Positions 37,556-49,395 of a DNA stretch of 64,000 nucleotides are shown in pieces. This DNA comes from Promerops cafer (taxonomy: Eukaryota; Chordata; Aves; Passeriformes; Nectariniidae). The stretch spans positions 1,251,869 through 1,315,868 of the forward strand of contig VZSE01008980.1 of assembly GCA_013398275.1 (NCBI GenBank). The letters are read 5' to 3'. Under the pieces are notes generated by a model, which worked only from the letters and a program-made list of their open reading frames with translations, searched no databases and had not been told where the DNA came from. Numbering within the stretch: the stretch's first letter is position 1; each line of letters opens with the position of its first letter. Made by a program: the position numbers and the translations under genes.

Positions 37556-37672
37556 AAGGCCAGCTTGGATGTGCTTGGAGCAAGCTGGTCTAGTGAAAGG
37601 TGTGGGGGGTTGGAACGAGATGAGTTATAAGATCCCTTCCAACCCAAACCATTCTGGGATTCTGTGATTGCC
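37556..37672 (+). mobile_element. CR1 LINE 3' fragment
   Basis: Shows CAAGGCCAGCTTGGATGTGC, GGAACGAGATGAGTTATAAG and CCCTTCCAACCCAAACCATT, ending in CTGGGATTCTGTGATTG terminal repeats. Confidence 0.83.
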
Positions 37673-38601
37673 TGGGACACCCACATGCCTGTCCCTGTCC
37701 CTGCTCCCATAACCTCCTCTTGGAATGCCCAGGGTCACACAGGAGGTGCCTGTTTTGTTATTCTCTGTTCCAGCCTCAAGTGAGCATTTTACAACCCTCA
37801 GATATTGCAGGAAGAGAAAGTCACTAACAAATCCTCCTCCTAAATATCCCGAACTTCCCCTGGGTTCTGGACACAGGGATCAGGTAGTGGCCAGGTGGGC
37901 ACCCATCCCTCCAAAGGATGCTCCAGCCTGCAGAGTGCCACAGGATAAAAAAGCTGCAAACAGCTTTGAGCAGAAATGCACTTTTTGGACACAGCTGGTG
38001 CCTGACCTGCCAGGAAAAACAGTGCTATCCCAGGGGAGCAGTGCCATTAGCTCATTTCCCATCAGCACGAGGAGCAGCCAGTCTTAATGCAAGTGAGATC
38101 AGGCAGCTTGGGGCACCCTGTGGGCATCCCATCCCCTGGATGGCCCAGCATCCTGGCTGGAGGCACGGCAGGTGCAGGGATGGAGGCAGGAAATGTTTAT
38201 AAGGCTTAGGAAAAGCTGAGGTTTCTGGCAGGTTCCTGAGACAGTCCGTTTGGCCCAGAGCTCTCTGCTGTTTAAATTGTGGAATTAGAGTCAAATATGA
38301 AACTGGAGCAATAGGCCAAAGGCAGAGCTGGCAGCTGGGAGGTCGGGTTTAACTTCAGCCAGGCTTTCCAAGGAGAGCAAGGTGGGGAAGGGGCAAACAA
38401 AAGAGGGGGAAGGGCAGGGAACTGGAGATGGAAATAACTCCTAAAGGAAGAGGGATGGGGCAGCAAGGGAACAGAGAATTTGGTTCAGAGACTGTGAGGT
38501 GAGAAGCATCTGCAAAGCAAAGCAATCCAGGAGATGGGGAAGCCAACACCTTCCTGGGAACTGTGTCCCAGGTGGGTGCCACCAGAGTCAGCACTGCTCC
38601 T

Positions 38602-38634
38602 TGGTGACACCGGGTGACACCGGGTGACACTGGG
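38602..38634 (+). repeat. Three tandem GGTGACACCGG units
   Basis: An 11-bp unit, GGTGACACCGG, repeated about three times with the last unit decaying to GGTGACACTGG. Confidence 0.7.
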
Positions 38635-40439
38635 GCCGCGGCTCTGCTGCCCTGCCAAGGCGAGGGTGTTTCTCCATCCCTGTCTTATTACTGGTTTTGC
38701 TCCAGATGCAGTTCTGCTTTTCAGGATGGGGGCCATGCACTGGGTTGACCTCCAGCGTTTTCCTGCCGTGTGGTTTGGATTAGTGACTCATTGTTTATGG
38801 CCAGGCTTCAGGGCTGCTTGGTGGGGCCAAGACGCACAAAAAATATCATCTGTGTTGGGCACAGAGGGTGATTTTGTCTGCAGAGCATTGATGCAATGTG
38901 AGATAGGCAGGAAAGCAGGTTTTTCCTGGGAGTCTTTGAGAAACCTGTGATTTTTCATGGAAAACTTCTTACATGCTGCAGGTAAGCCCTGGGACCGGGG
39001 ACATAAACAGATTTCCAGCACCAGAAAATTTACCTCCATCCTCCCAACTCTTGTTTTCTCTTTCCAGTCATCCAAACGTGCTGGGGATAGAGGTCAGATG
39101 TGGTCTGAGTAGACATGAGGAATTCAAGTGGGGAAAATTGTACCAGGTGGATGAAGTAGGAACTTGGGAACAGAGACACTGATGCTGTCTTCTCCTTCTC
39201 ATCATTAACCACTGAGGAGGCCGTCCCTTAATCAGACACCTCTTGAGCTCAGCTGTGAGGGACCAGAGCAGGTCTCATCAATCTCAGCAAGCCAGGATTT
39301 CTCCTTTTGGAGGCCACACAGAGCATCAGGTCACACTTCTTCTTCTTCTTGGTGCCACTGTCCCGTTGTGCTGGTGGCACGTGCAGCAGCCTGCAGCAGA
39401 TGCTCTCCTGGTGCCATCGCTCCCAGAGGCCAGCTGGGATGCCAGGACAAACTCGCTCCTGCCTGCAACATCAAAGGATGTTTGGGGCTTGTTCCTTGCG
39501 GGATGTGTGACCTCAGCAGCGTCTCAGGACCGTGGAAGGAGTCAGGTCCAGATGTCCACGGGGTCTGTGGGCGTTTAGATTGCAGATTCCTTCTGGCCCC
39601 AGCCCCACTCCCATTGGAACTCGCAGGAGGTTTCTGTTGACTTCACCATCCTCCAAACACCGAAAATTCAACAAATGCAGCTGCTGTCACTGATTATCCC
39701 CAAACCTGCTGGCACAAGGCTCCTAAATAACCAGGGAGGCTGTCACCCCTAAAACTGCCATCCCCTGTGCAGGGACCCTGCTCTCACTCCTCTCCTTGGT
39801 GTGCAAACATGCACCACCAACCCCAAGCATCACTGGTGAGCAAATACTGATGGCCTGAGGCCTAATTTGGGTTCAGCTCATGACTGAGACAAAGGCAAAG
39901 CTGCAAAATTTGCATCAGCCGATATTTGGGCTCTGAACTCCAATGCAGAGTTGTTCCCAGTAATTTGCCTTCTTGCAGACCATCCGTGAGCCCTGGTCCA
40001 GAGCAAAGGGCCTGGCAGTGCTCCCAGAGCCCTTGAGCCTGTGAGGGCTGTGTGGCTCATCGTGCTTTTCCTTCCCTGATGGAGCAGCAGTGGGAGCTGC
40101 CCGTGGCCCTGCTGCCATTTGCCACCCCAGAGAGATCCATTACTGCTCTGGAGGACACCTCCTGTACCCTGAGCTCCTCGTTGGGTCTTGTGAGGCTTTA
40201 ACGTGGAACACTGGTGCTTGGTGCTCAAACCTCCAAGGTGTGCTGGAATGGGAGCAAGCCTGTGAGCAGTAAAAAGCACAAGTGAAAGACTTTGGTGTCG
40301 ACTTTATGTCCTTGACCCCTGTGCCACCACTCCACGCTGCTCCATGCCACCCAGAGCTCTTAGAGACAATATCCCATTGACTCGAGCCAGCAGAGAGGGC
40401 TGTGCTGACATTCTGCAGTGTCACAAGGCCCCGACCCAC

Positions 40440-40740
40440 CCTTGGGAACGCCTCACACAATGCACGGCCTGTGCCCGCCGGCGCATCGGCGCACCGACAC
40501 GACGTGGGGCCACCGGCCGCACAAAAAGGGGTTTATGGTGCTGGGGGACAGGCGTTCCTTTCTCAGGGTGATGGACGTCATCGGCTTCTCGCTGGAAACA
40601 AAATGCCCTTTAAAATAAAGCGAAGGAGCTGAAGTGGCCGTGCCTCGGGCCTGGATCCTGCCCGTGCCCCCTTGCATGGCCTTTCCGGGGACGCCGTGCC
40701 CGTGCCGATAACCCCGGCTGCCGCTGGCCCAGCCCCGGCG
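40440..40740. other. CpG-rich islet in intergenic DNA with CRE-like site
   Basis: Roughly 29 CpG in 300 bp, including GCCCGCCGGCGCATCGGCGC and GACGCCGTGCCCGTGCCG. GGACGTCA (40573-40580) is one base from a consensus cAMP response element. No TATA box and no coding gene are seen. Promoter of a non-coding RNA or an enhancer are both possible. Confidence 0.45.
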
Positions 40741-43414
40741 AGAAGGGAATTAGCACTTCATATTTCTAACATGCAAGGCGGGAGCAGACGGCATCCAGGC
40801 TGCCAAAATTCCTCCTGCTGCTCACCAGCAGCCCCAGTTGGGTGTTGTCTGAGCCCTTTTTCAGCATCACCCCCAAATCTCCCTCCTCCCGGGACCTCTG
40901 GTAGCAGAACGTGAGAGGTTGGGGCCAGGTAAAATGCTGAGGAAAGCTCAGGTCACAACATAAACCCTCCTGGCCATGAAATTTGGGCAAAGTTTCCAAA
41001 GGACTGGGCTCCTGCTGGGGTCTCCATCCTCCAGCATCACCCTTGGGGTCATGCAGGGGTCTTGCCCCGGGTTGTTGTTTGGTTGTGCTTGTTTTTTTGT
41101 TCTTTAATACCACATTATTTTTATAGAAGCCTCTTTGCCAAACACGCCCTATAAAATCTTCAAGCAATGTCCCCTCTCCCTGCCCCTTCTTCCCCAAGTA
41201 AATATTTTTAGCTCTCATAAACACAAGCCATTAAGCACTCAAGAGAGAAAAGCAGAGTTCTGGGGAGGCACCACTGTAGGGGCAACCCACGGTCCCCTTG
41301 TTAAAGCACAACCCAAAATTTCCCCCTTATGAGGAGGTCCCTGCACTTCCAGAGGTTCCACATCTCCAGAGGTTCAGCACTTCTGGTTGGACCCCTGGGG
41401 TTTGTTTAGAACCCACCAAATGCTCAACCCAATTCCTGCTCCCCTTTTTGGGGAGATGGGAGGAGGCAAAGCTCTGCAAAGCAGGTGCTGAACTGGGATT
41501 TTTTCAACAGAAAACCCAAAGGATGAGGCAGCCAGAGCTTAGGGAGTAGCAGTGATCCCCAGAATGTCAGAGCTCAGAAAATTCTCATCCCTAGCCTTAA
41601 TTCCCCCATGGACACCATGCAGGAGATGCTGTGTGCAAGGATGCTTTGCTGCCTCTTGATCCTGGATTGTGTGATTTGATCACAGAATACCTGTGAAATA
41701 AATTCCAATAAATTTCCTAAATTTAATGGAAGACTCACCCTTCTTTTCCACCCCCTAAAGTCAAAATGTTGAAATTTGGGGAAATCTGAGCAGCCTTGTA
41801 ATTTCTGTGTGTTCTGCTGGAGGCCAGCACCCAATTTATACAAATTGCACAAGGGACCACAAAGGAGATAAATAAATTCCCTGCAAGGATCACTCAGAGA
41901 GAAATTCTGTCCAGGTCTTGGCGTTGGACCCGGGTTGTGCAATGAGCAGGAGGGCTGGGATTGCACTGATGAATGCAAGATGTCTCCAGGGAAGGGACAT
42001 CCAGAAAAGGCTGGAAAGTGCCAGGAAAGGACGGTGGGAAAGCTTCTGATGACAGCAGAGGTGACTCTGCTTGGGTGCAAGAGTCCTTAGAAGAAGAAAA
42101 GGGCTGAGGATGTGGGTTTGGGGCAAAAGTGGCTTTCCTTGGATGTTTGGGGTCTGGAGTGTGGGGCTCAAGAGCTGGACCCTCCAAGGCAAGGTTTAGG
42201 GACAAGGGCTGGGAAGGGGCTTAAATGAAGCAGGATCAGAGCTGGGCTCCCGTCCAAGGCTCAGGGCAAGGCAGAGCTCTGAAGTTTCCCAAGCTGCCCA
42301 AGCCTCCTGGGTCTGCAGCTTTGCAGCCTCCCAAGAGCACATTCCCATGATGGATTCTTAGTGGCAAGAACACAAAGCTGCCCCAAAGGGCCCAAATCTC
42401 AGCTGCTGCGCAGCCTCCTCAGGCTATTTGTGATATTTAGATTGCTGAAGAAATCAGCAAACAAGGAGGAATTTCTCCCTGCTTTGATGCTCCTGTTTCC
42501 CTTCTCCCTGGGGAACATCCCTTGCCCCTGCTCTGAGCTAAATCCAAGCTCAATCCATCTAAGTTCCCACAATCCCCTGCCCAAAAAAGCCTCCTGCTGG
42601 GAAACCACCCTGTTGCCATCAGGTGCAATCAGACCTGCTTTCCTTCTCCATCAGGCATTTATAGGATTTGTTAAGATGGGATTTCCACAATTTAGAAAAG
42701 TAAGGGGGTTTTTGAGATCTCCTAGTCTCTGAGCAGGAGCATCCCAATTTTTGCAAGTCTAGAAGGTTTTCATAATTGTTCCTTTCCTTTCTGCTTCTTT
42801 CTCACACCTTCACTTCCACCATTATAGGGGAAGAGTGTCATCACTGAGGCTTTGTGGGCTTTGCTTTCCAAAGGGAAAGGGATGCTGAGCACCTTATCTA
42901 ACCCAAAAGCCAAGCCCTCAAGCATCATTTTCCATCTCATGCAGCCCTGAAACAGGAGAGGTCTCATCACCAGCTGCTGTAAACAGGGGTGACATCGACT
43001 GGGAATGACATTCCTTTCCCTCCTTCACAATAAAATCCATCCATCCTGCTGCACTCTTCATTTTCCTCTCACCTCTCCCTGTTTTCTGACCCTCGGATTC
43101 AAACCCCTGGACCGTGGATTGGGTTTGCAGTGCCTGCACCAAGGGCTCAGGAGGGGGAGAATGTCAGCTTGTCCTGAGTCACAAAAAAACCACACACATC
43201 CATTTTCCTGTCAAGTGGGCTTTAAACAAGCCCGATGTGAGTAAACATGGGAGCGCAGACTGCTGAGCCTGTGCAAACACTGCTGCACACGGGGTTATCC
43301 CAGCAGATGTGAGGGTCAGCAGGCAGGGATGGGCCAGCAGGGTGAAGGGAGAGGTGCTGGGGTCTCTGGAGCTGGTCCTCTCCCGTGGGTGGGGTGCAGG
43401 AGGCAGCAGCTCAG

Positions 43415-43860
43415 TGATGCCTTTTGGGCTACCTAAAAACAGAGGCCAGACAGAATTAAGGGAATAAAAAGCAGTTCTGTTTATTGAAGGGACTTCAGGT
43501 ATATTTAGGGCAGACAAAGCCCCGCCAGGGGCTATACCCAAAAAATGGATGATGGGTCATGGGTTTTTACACTTTTATAAGTTTGGTCCATTTGCATATT
43601 GGGGGTTAATCTGCCAATTCCAGCTTCAGCTAATGAAGTCATTCACCCCAAGTTTGCTCCCCCAGCTCACTTTTGTTTCCATCTCTGGGCCCTGAGGCAG
43701 TGAGGTGTCCTTGACTGCCAGGCCTGGAGAGGAATTGTTGTGTCTGCCCAAAATGGGGAAGCAGCAGCTGACACTGGGTATGGAGTTTGGAGTTCTACAC
43801 TAAAGAACTGCAGGGTTACAAACAGATGGAAAATACAAAAGCTGAAATCCTGAGGCATCA
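43415..43860 (-). mobile_element. Endogenous retrovirus LTR, copy B (minus strand)
   Basis: 446 bp, an inverted copy of the LTR at 51278-51717. Its termini are TGATGCC and GGCATCA. On the minus strand it carries ATGCAAAT (43597-43590), TATAAAAG (43579-43572) and AATAAA (43485-43480). By eye it is nearly identical to copy A over its first 200 bases, with a few differences and small indels later, so the two are recent relatives. No adjacent internal retroviral genes are seen. Confidence 0.82.
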
Positions 43861-44406
43861 AGAGCATCCCCAAACCCACTCCCATGTGCCTCATTTGGCT
43901 CTGACTCAGCCCAAAACGCAGCCCAAATGCCCCAGGGGTGTGCTGGGGTGGAGATCACCTTGGTGGGGCACGCTCTGGGCAGGCTTTGTTGGTTGTGGAC
44001 GTTTATTATCCGCAGGGACTGAGCTGAGGCACGTGCAGGAAAGCAGCCACGATCCTGGAATAATGTTATCTTAGCAAATGGGTTTGTTGTGGTTGTCGGC
44101 TTCCTCGAGGAGCCTTTCTTAATCTGGAAAAGCAGTGGGCCCAATGCAGAGGGAAGTTTTTCATTATTGGCTCCGAGGAGTTCAGAGATGAGAGATTAGG
44201 GGGAAAGGCACAAATCCACCATTCCAGGGAAAAAATATACAGGATTGCTCTCTGGTAAGATGTGAAAATGCCTTGGAGATACTGGCTGCATCCAGAGCAA
44301 GATATTGGCTCTATTTGCATTGTATTGTTATATATGATTACATATTCTCTATGCTATGCATTGTATATTGCATATATTATACATTATATAATAGTATTCA
44401 TTATTA

Positions 44407-44492
44407 TTATAATAATAGCAAACAGGACTTGAACTCGATGGTCCTTGTGGGTCATCATTTCCAACTCAGAAAATTCTTTACTCCTATGATCA
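44407..44492 (+). mobile_element. CR1 LINE tail fragment, GAACTCGATGGTCC subfamily
   Basis: Shows AGGACTTGAACTCGATGGTC and CTTGTGGGTCATCATTTCCA. It sits between an AT-rich stretch and a GAT microsatellite. Confidence 0.68.
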
Positions 44493-44510
44493 TTGTGGAG
44501 CATTATTAGA

Positions 44511-44583
44511 TATGATGAAGATGAAGATGACAATGACAATGACGATGACGATGATGATGATGATGATGATGATAATGATAATG
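44511..44583 (+). repeat. (GAT)n / (GAC)n trinucleotide microsatellite
   Basis: Mixed GAA, GAC and GAT units settling into eight or so pure GAT units, then AATGATAATG. Frames through it give poly-Asp, which is not evidence of a protein. Confidence 0.88.
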
Positions 44584-45081
44584 TATTTATAATGTGGTAT
44601 TTCCAGCCTGCACACCCAGGACCTGCAGACTGGCTAGGAATCAGGAATCAGGAATTTCTCAACATCATGGGGTTGCACCCACCAACTTGATATTTTTTCT
44701 CCATTTGGGAAAAATAACAATGGATTTTTTTTTTTTTTTGGTGCTGCTCTTTTTTTAAGAGGCACCTGCAGAAACTGAAGGTGATGGGTCAAGAGAGGAG
44801 TTTTGTTCATCCCCTGCAGCTGGATGGTCTCTGATCCAGCAGAGCAATGTGATTTTTTGTAAATACAAGTTTTTTTAGTGAAAAACTCCTTACATATCTT
44901 TTGCTCATTATCCAAACTTGAGCCCTAACACAACTCCAATGGGTTTGGAATCTGTCCAGCAGGAGCAGCCATGTCTTGGGCAGGGACTGAGCCTCTGCAG
45001 CCTGGATTTGACCAAGAGCTCGGGTTTAAATGTGGCTTCAGAGGTTGCTTGGCACAACACCCTACAGTCAGGGGAGAAGAG

Positions 45082-45216
45082 GTATATATCTATATCTATA
45101 TCTATATCTATATCTATATCTATATCTATATCTATATCTGTATCTATATCTGTATCTATATCTGTATCTATATCTATATCTATATCTATATCTATACAGA
45201 TAGATATAGATATAGC
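45082..45216 (+). repeat. (TATATC)n hexanucleotide array with inverted tail
   Basis: About 19 TATATC units from 45082 to 45195. In the middle TGTATC alternates with TATATC three times, a 12-bp higher-order unit. The array ends in ACAGATAGATATAGATATAG, the reverse complement of the array unit, so the region can fold back. Confidence 0.88.
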
Positions 45217-46511
45217 TCTAAATACGTATGTAAATATAGGTATATAGATATATATGTGAACCAATTTGGGGGATAAAAAATACCACGAGGAACACTAAAA
45301 GGAGAGTAAAAGGGATGGAAATAGCAGCACACAGGACGCAGAACCAGAAGGTCCCATCCCGAGTGGGTTTCACCTTAATACAAGCAAAGGTAGGCACTGA
45401 AACATCTCACTGCTGCTCCATGAAGGATTTATCCCCAAACATTTGGGCTGGCTACCCAGAAAAAGGAGGATTTAAGGCTTTTTCCCAGACATCTGTGCTC
45501 ATATCTCTTCCAGTACACTGCTGGCATCCATCAGGGGAGCTCCACGTCCCATACCCGTCTGTCCCACATTTTCAGCCTCTCCACACCACAAGGGGAATGC
45601 TGCCGGGGTTTTTTTTTATCTCCTTCCCACTCCAGTTTTATCAGTTGGTTATTTATTTGGGTTTATTGCCTTCCTTGTTCCTTTTGTCGTTTTGTTTACT
45701 CAGTCCCCCAAGCTGCTGAAATGAGGCACCGAAAAAGAAAATATAGGACAAATAATTATTATTTGCATGTTCTTTGGAACAAGCCAAGAGTGTCTGGGGA
45801 GAGGGTGGGATTCGCCTCTGTTTGTTTCCTCAGAGGCAACATTAAATGGAAAAACGTGGAAAGGCGGCTGGGAGAGTTAACCCTTCCCAGAGCCACATCC
45901 CTGCACCATGGAGAGAGGGCTGAGATCCTCCAGCAGCGGGACAGAGGATGAATCAGAAACAGGTTCCCTGGTGCTTTTGGCTTCCCACCAAGCAGAAACA
46001 ATGGAAAAAACAAAAGGCCAGAGGAATCCTTGGCAGGGAGCAGAACTAAGCCCTGCAGTCTGGGCACGGCCAAGGGCAGGGTTATTCTTTTCCCATATAA
46101 ACACACACTTCCCCACCCCCCCCAAAAAATACCCCCAGTGGCATTGCTGGGAGTGAATCCCAGCTGGATCTGGTGAGGAATTTCCAGGGCTGGGTGTGGA
46201 GGCGTGTGGCACGTGCCGGGCTGAGTGCCCAGCTGAGGGATGCTCAGCTCACCCTGGGGACCAAGGACCAACTGTGCCTGCCCCAGGGGCAGCTCCGAGG
46301 GCAGTGTTTGGATGCCCCTCACTTTGTACCAGCTGTGGGGCTTTGATTTGTCTTTACTAGGAGGAAACAAACCATTGACACCTCCAACTCGTGCAACACA
46401 CTAATTCTGGGAAACGTGGCTTTTTCAGACCCAAATAGGACCTGAAACCTCAGCCAGGATTGGAAAAACAACATTTCCAGCAATCCTTTGGGTGCATTAA
46501 AAACAGGGAGG
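45217..46511. other. Intergenic, no gene seen
   Basis: Unique sequence up to the assembly gap, with no recognised repeat or exon. Confidence 0.55.
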
Positions 46512-46554
46512 NNNNNNNNNNNNNNNNNNNNNNNNNNNNNNNNNNNNNNNNNNN
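46512..46554. other. Assembly gap (43 N)
   Basis: 43 consecutive N. Flanking sequence is unremarkable unique DNA. A single N also occurs at 14223. Confidence 0.99.
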
Positions 46555-48749
46555 GAATTGTGGAGACTTGTTTATGCTGGAGAATTTCTATAATAAAGAG
46601 CAGCTTAATTGCTTTAAAATTCTGTGCTTCCCATTTTCTTCAAGATGCCAGGTCCTTGCTCTTGAGGACATGGTCTAAGGACTGAAAGGCGATATGCCAT
46701 CAGATGTGTCATCACTTTTCACTTCTCTTCCTCAAACACAGAAAAAATTTTAAATAGGACTGAGCCACAGGCTTCCTTTTCAAAAAACTACACACTTGAA
46801 ACAGTTTGATACACCCCAAAAAAGCTGCTGTGAACAGCAGCAAAGGGATTTTCCTTTCCTCTCCCATCTCCTTCTGTCAGCCCCTCCAGGGACAGAGAAG
46901 CACAGCAGGCACCAACTCACAGAGGGGCTCCGGCTGCTCTGTGGGGCTCCAGGGATGTGGAGCAGCCAAAACCACCAGGATTCAGGTGGGATAACATCTG
47001 CTTTGCATTAGCATCTCCCTCTTGAGGTTTCTCGTGTTTTTATTCTTTCTCCTCATTTCCTTTTCTCTCTGCTCGCTCTTTTTTCTCTTTCCTTTGGGAG
47101 AAAACAGCTCAGCCCAGGTTCTCCATCTTTCAGTGTCCATTTCCCCCCGTGTTTATTTTTCCACCTAATATATCTTCACCTCCAAAGTAAGTGCTGAAGC
47201 CCAGAGGTTAATGGGCAACTTGGGAAAACTGTAATCAAGGCCATTCCTTGCCATGATGATCCTGCATGACCCCAAGTAAGACCCCAAACCCCAGATCTCA
47301 CCTCCTGAATCCTGGGGGTATCTGAAGATGGATGAAGAAGTGGCCTTTAGTCTCCCTAATTTCACGAAACATCTAGCACTGGGATATTGGGTTTTTATCC
47401 CCAAATTCCCTGAGATTTCTTTAAGATGCCCAGATAGGCCATGCTTTGATAGACTCGGTCTGCTCCTCATCATCCTGCTGCTTCTTTCCCTCCATCCCTG
47501 GTCCAGATGTCCTCTACTTCTCCTGCCTGGGTTTCTACAGCTGGGGCTGCTCCTGGGCAGCACGTGGAGAGCACAGAGATCCTCAGTTAGCCCTGTCATG
47601 ATGATTCTCTGCAACGAGCACCATTTGGAGATGTGTTTATGCTCTCCAGAGCCTGGATGCTGCCCTTTGGTAACATTCTCAGTGAGAGGGTTGCAGAAAA
47701 GGCCCACAGTGTATAATAACAAAAAAACCCTCCCTGTTTTTTGTGGTGGGGAGGGATACATTTTTATATATTTAGGATATTTTCTCCTCTCTGAACACCC
47801 CAAAGGCTTTGATTCAGCCTCAGTGGAAGCTTCCAGCTTTGCTTACAGGCTGTATTGAGCAGGGAGGTGCTGAGGTCCCTGCCCAACACAAGGACCATGC
47901 ATAAGGTCTTAATGGGCTGAAAAAGGGCTGAAAAAAATGTGCAGTTTTTAAAGTGGAAATAGCAATTAAATACTGAAATGTGGCCCTGAGTGCCTCAGCA
48001 GCTTAGGGACAGTGTGTTTAGCCAGCTCTGGCCGTGCCCAATGCTCGAGCCACCTGAAAATATCTCAGATGCTCTGATGAATCCCTGTGGTCTCTATTTT
48101 TTAATTTAGAGCAAAACGCAGCTGTTACTGCGAATAATTACCCTTACATCTGGATTACACACAGTGTTGTTCCCTTCACAACTCCAAAACATTGTTCCTT
48201 GAGGACTTATATTTCCAGGGCTGTCAATCCAACACCTTTCACCAGCGCTAAATTCATTTACAAGTGGGGGGAAAATAAAAAAACCTTTAAAAAATAATCA
48301 TGGCACATTAAAAAACCATTTGGGAGCCCATCCACCTCCCAGGCTTGCTTGGCTGAACTTGATATTAATTAGGCTAAATCCAAAGGCAGCACCTTCCCCA
48401 GGAGTTGGCTGGAAAGCTCTCACCACTCACCCCATGGCTGCAATTTCCAAGGGTTTTTACCTAGTTAAGGATCCTAATCTTTAGCAGCTGCCTGATTTAC
48501 TCAGCTCATTCCCTCGGAGATGCTGACGCCGTCTCGCTCCTCCTGCCGCCGCTTCTCCGAGCATTATGCATTTATAGGAGTGAAAATATGTGATGGAGAC
48601 CTCCAAAAAGATAAAGTCCTCCTCCTGCCGCTGGTCAGTAAGAGGTGGGAGTTTGCTGGCCATAAATCCATGAGCTCTGCCTGCCAGGTTAGTGTCGGCC
48701 AGACAAATTTGGCACTGACCGTGTTGTATAATTAGAGAAAAAAAAATTT

Positions 48750-48772
48750 AAAAAAAGAAAGAAAGAAAGAAA
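48750..48772 (+). repeat. (GAAA)n short microsatellite
   Basis: A-rich stretch with four AAAGAAAG units. Confidence 0.7.
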
Positions 48773-49362
48773 TGCAAACCAGCAGAAATGCTTGTGGGAA
48801 CGTGTCAGTTTGCTGGCTGGGAGGACAACAGGGGAAGTTTAGTCTGCTGCAAGGGCCAGCATCGCCGGGTCAGCATTGCCGGGGGCTTGGCATCCCTTCC
48901 CAGCTGGTCCCACGGCCGTGCTGGGGCTCGTCCCCATCCCAATCAGAAAAGCTGTCCAGGCTTTCTCCGACTGCCTGACCCAGGATTCAGACCATTCTCA
49001 GAGGTGCCAGAGTGGGGCAAAGGCCTTTTCAGCTTGAGGAGCAGGACTCTTTTGCCAGATTCAGGAAGAACCAGCTGGAGCTGCGTTATCGGGGTGCCGG
49101 GGCCGGGAGAGCTGGTGAAGAAAATGGGAAGAGGGGCTGGGCTCTCACATCCTGGCTTTTGTTTTACATCCCCAAGCTCAAGTGAACATTCCCATTTTCC
49201 CAGGCACAGCAGAGCCCTTCCCAGTTTCTTTCTTCTCCCAGGAGAGGTTTTCTGCAGGACATGTGTTATCAATTAGGTCCATTAGTTCGACGTACGTCTG
49301 GTTTTGCTTTTGTCTCCTGGCAAAGCCCAGTAATTATAATTCTTATTAATAGTGATGGCAGT

Positions 49363-49395
49363 AATATATATTTATGTGTGTGTGTGTGTATGTAG
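49363..49395 (+). repeat. TA / TG simple repeat
   Basis: ATATATATTTATG followed by five or six TG units and GTATGTAGAG. Confidence 0.75.

Larger units (their letters stand above)
37673..43414. other. Intergenic with CpG islet, no gene recognised
   Basis: No repeat family apart from the 11-bp tandem at 38602. The CpG islet at 40440-40740 is the only outstanding part and is listed separately. Confidence 0.5.
43861..45081. other. Intergenic, CR1 tail and GAT repeat, no gene
   Basis: The first 50 or so bases next to LTR copy B share weak similarity with the matching flank of copy A. Positions 44310-44405 are AT-rich. No exon is seen. Confidence 0.5.

Noticed and set aside
45082..45216. CRISPR-like direct repeats
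   Set aside because: Units are contiguous 6-mers without spacers, in a vertebrate genome.
44908..45276. Open frames with Ile-Ser / Ile-Tyr / Asp-Ile repeats
   Set aside because: Produced by the TATATC array.
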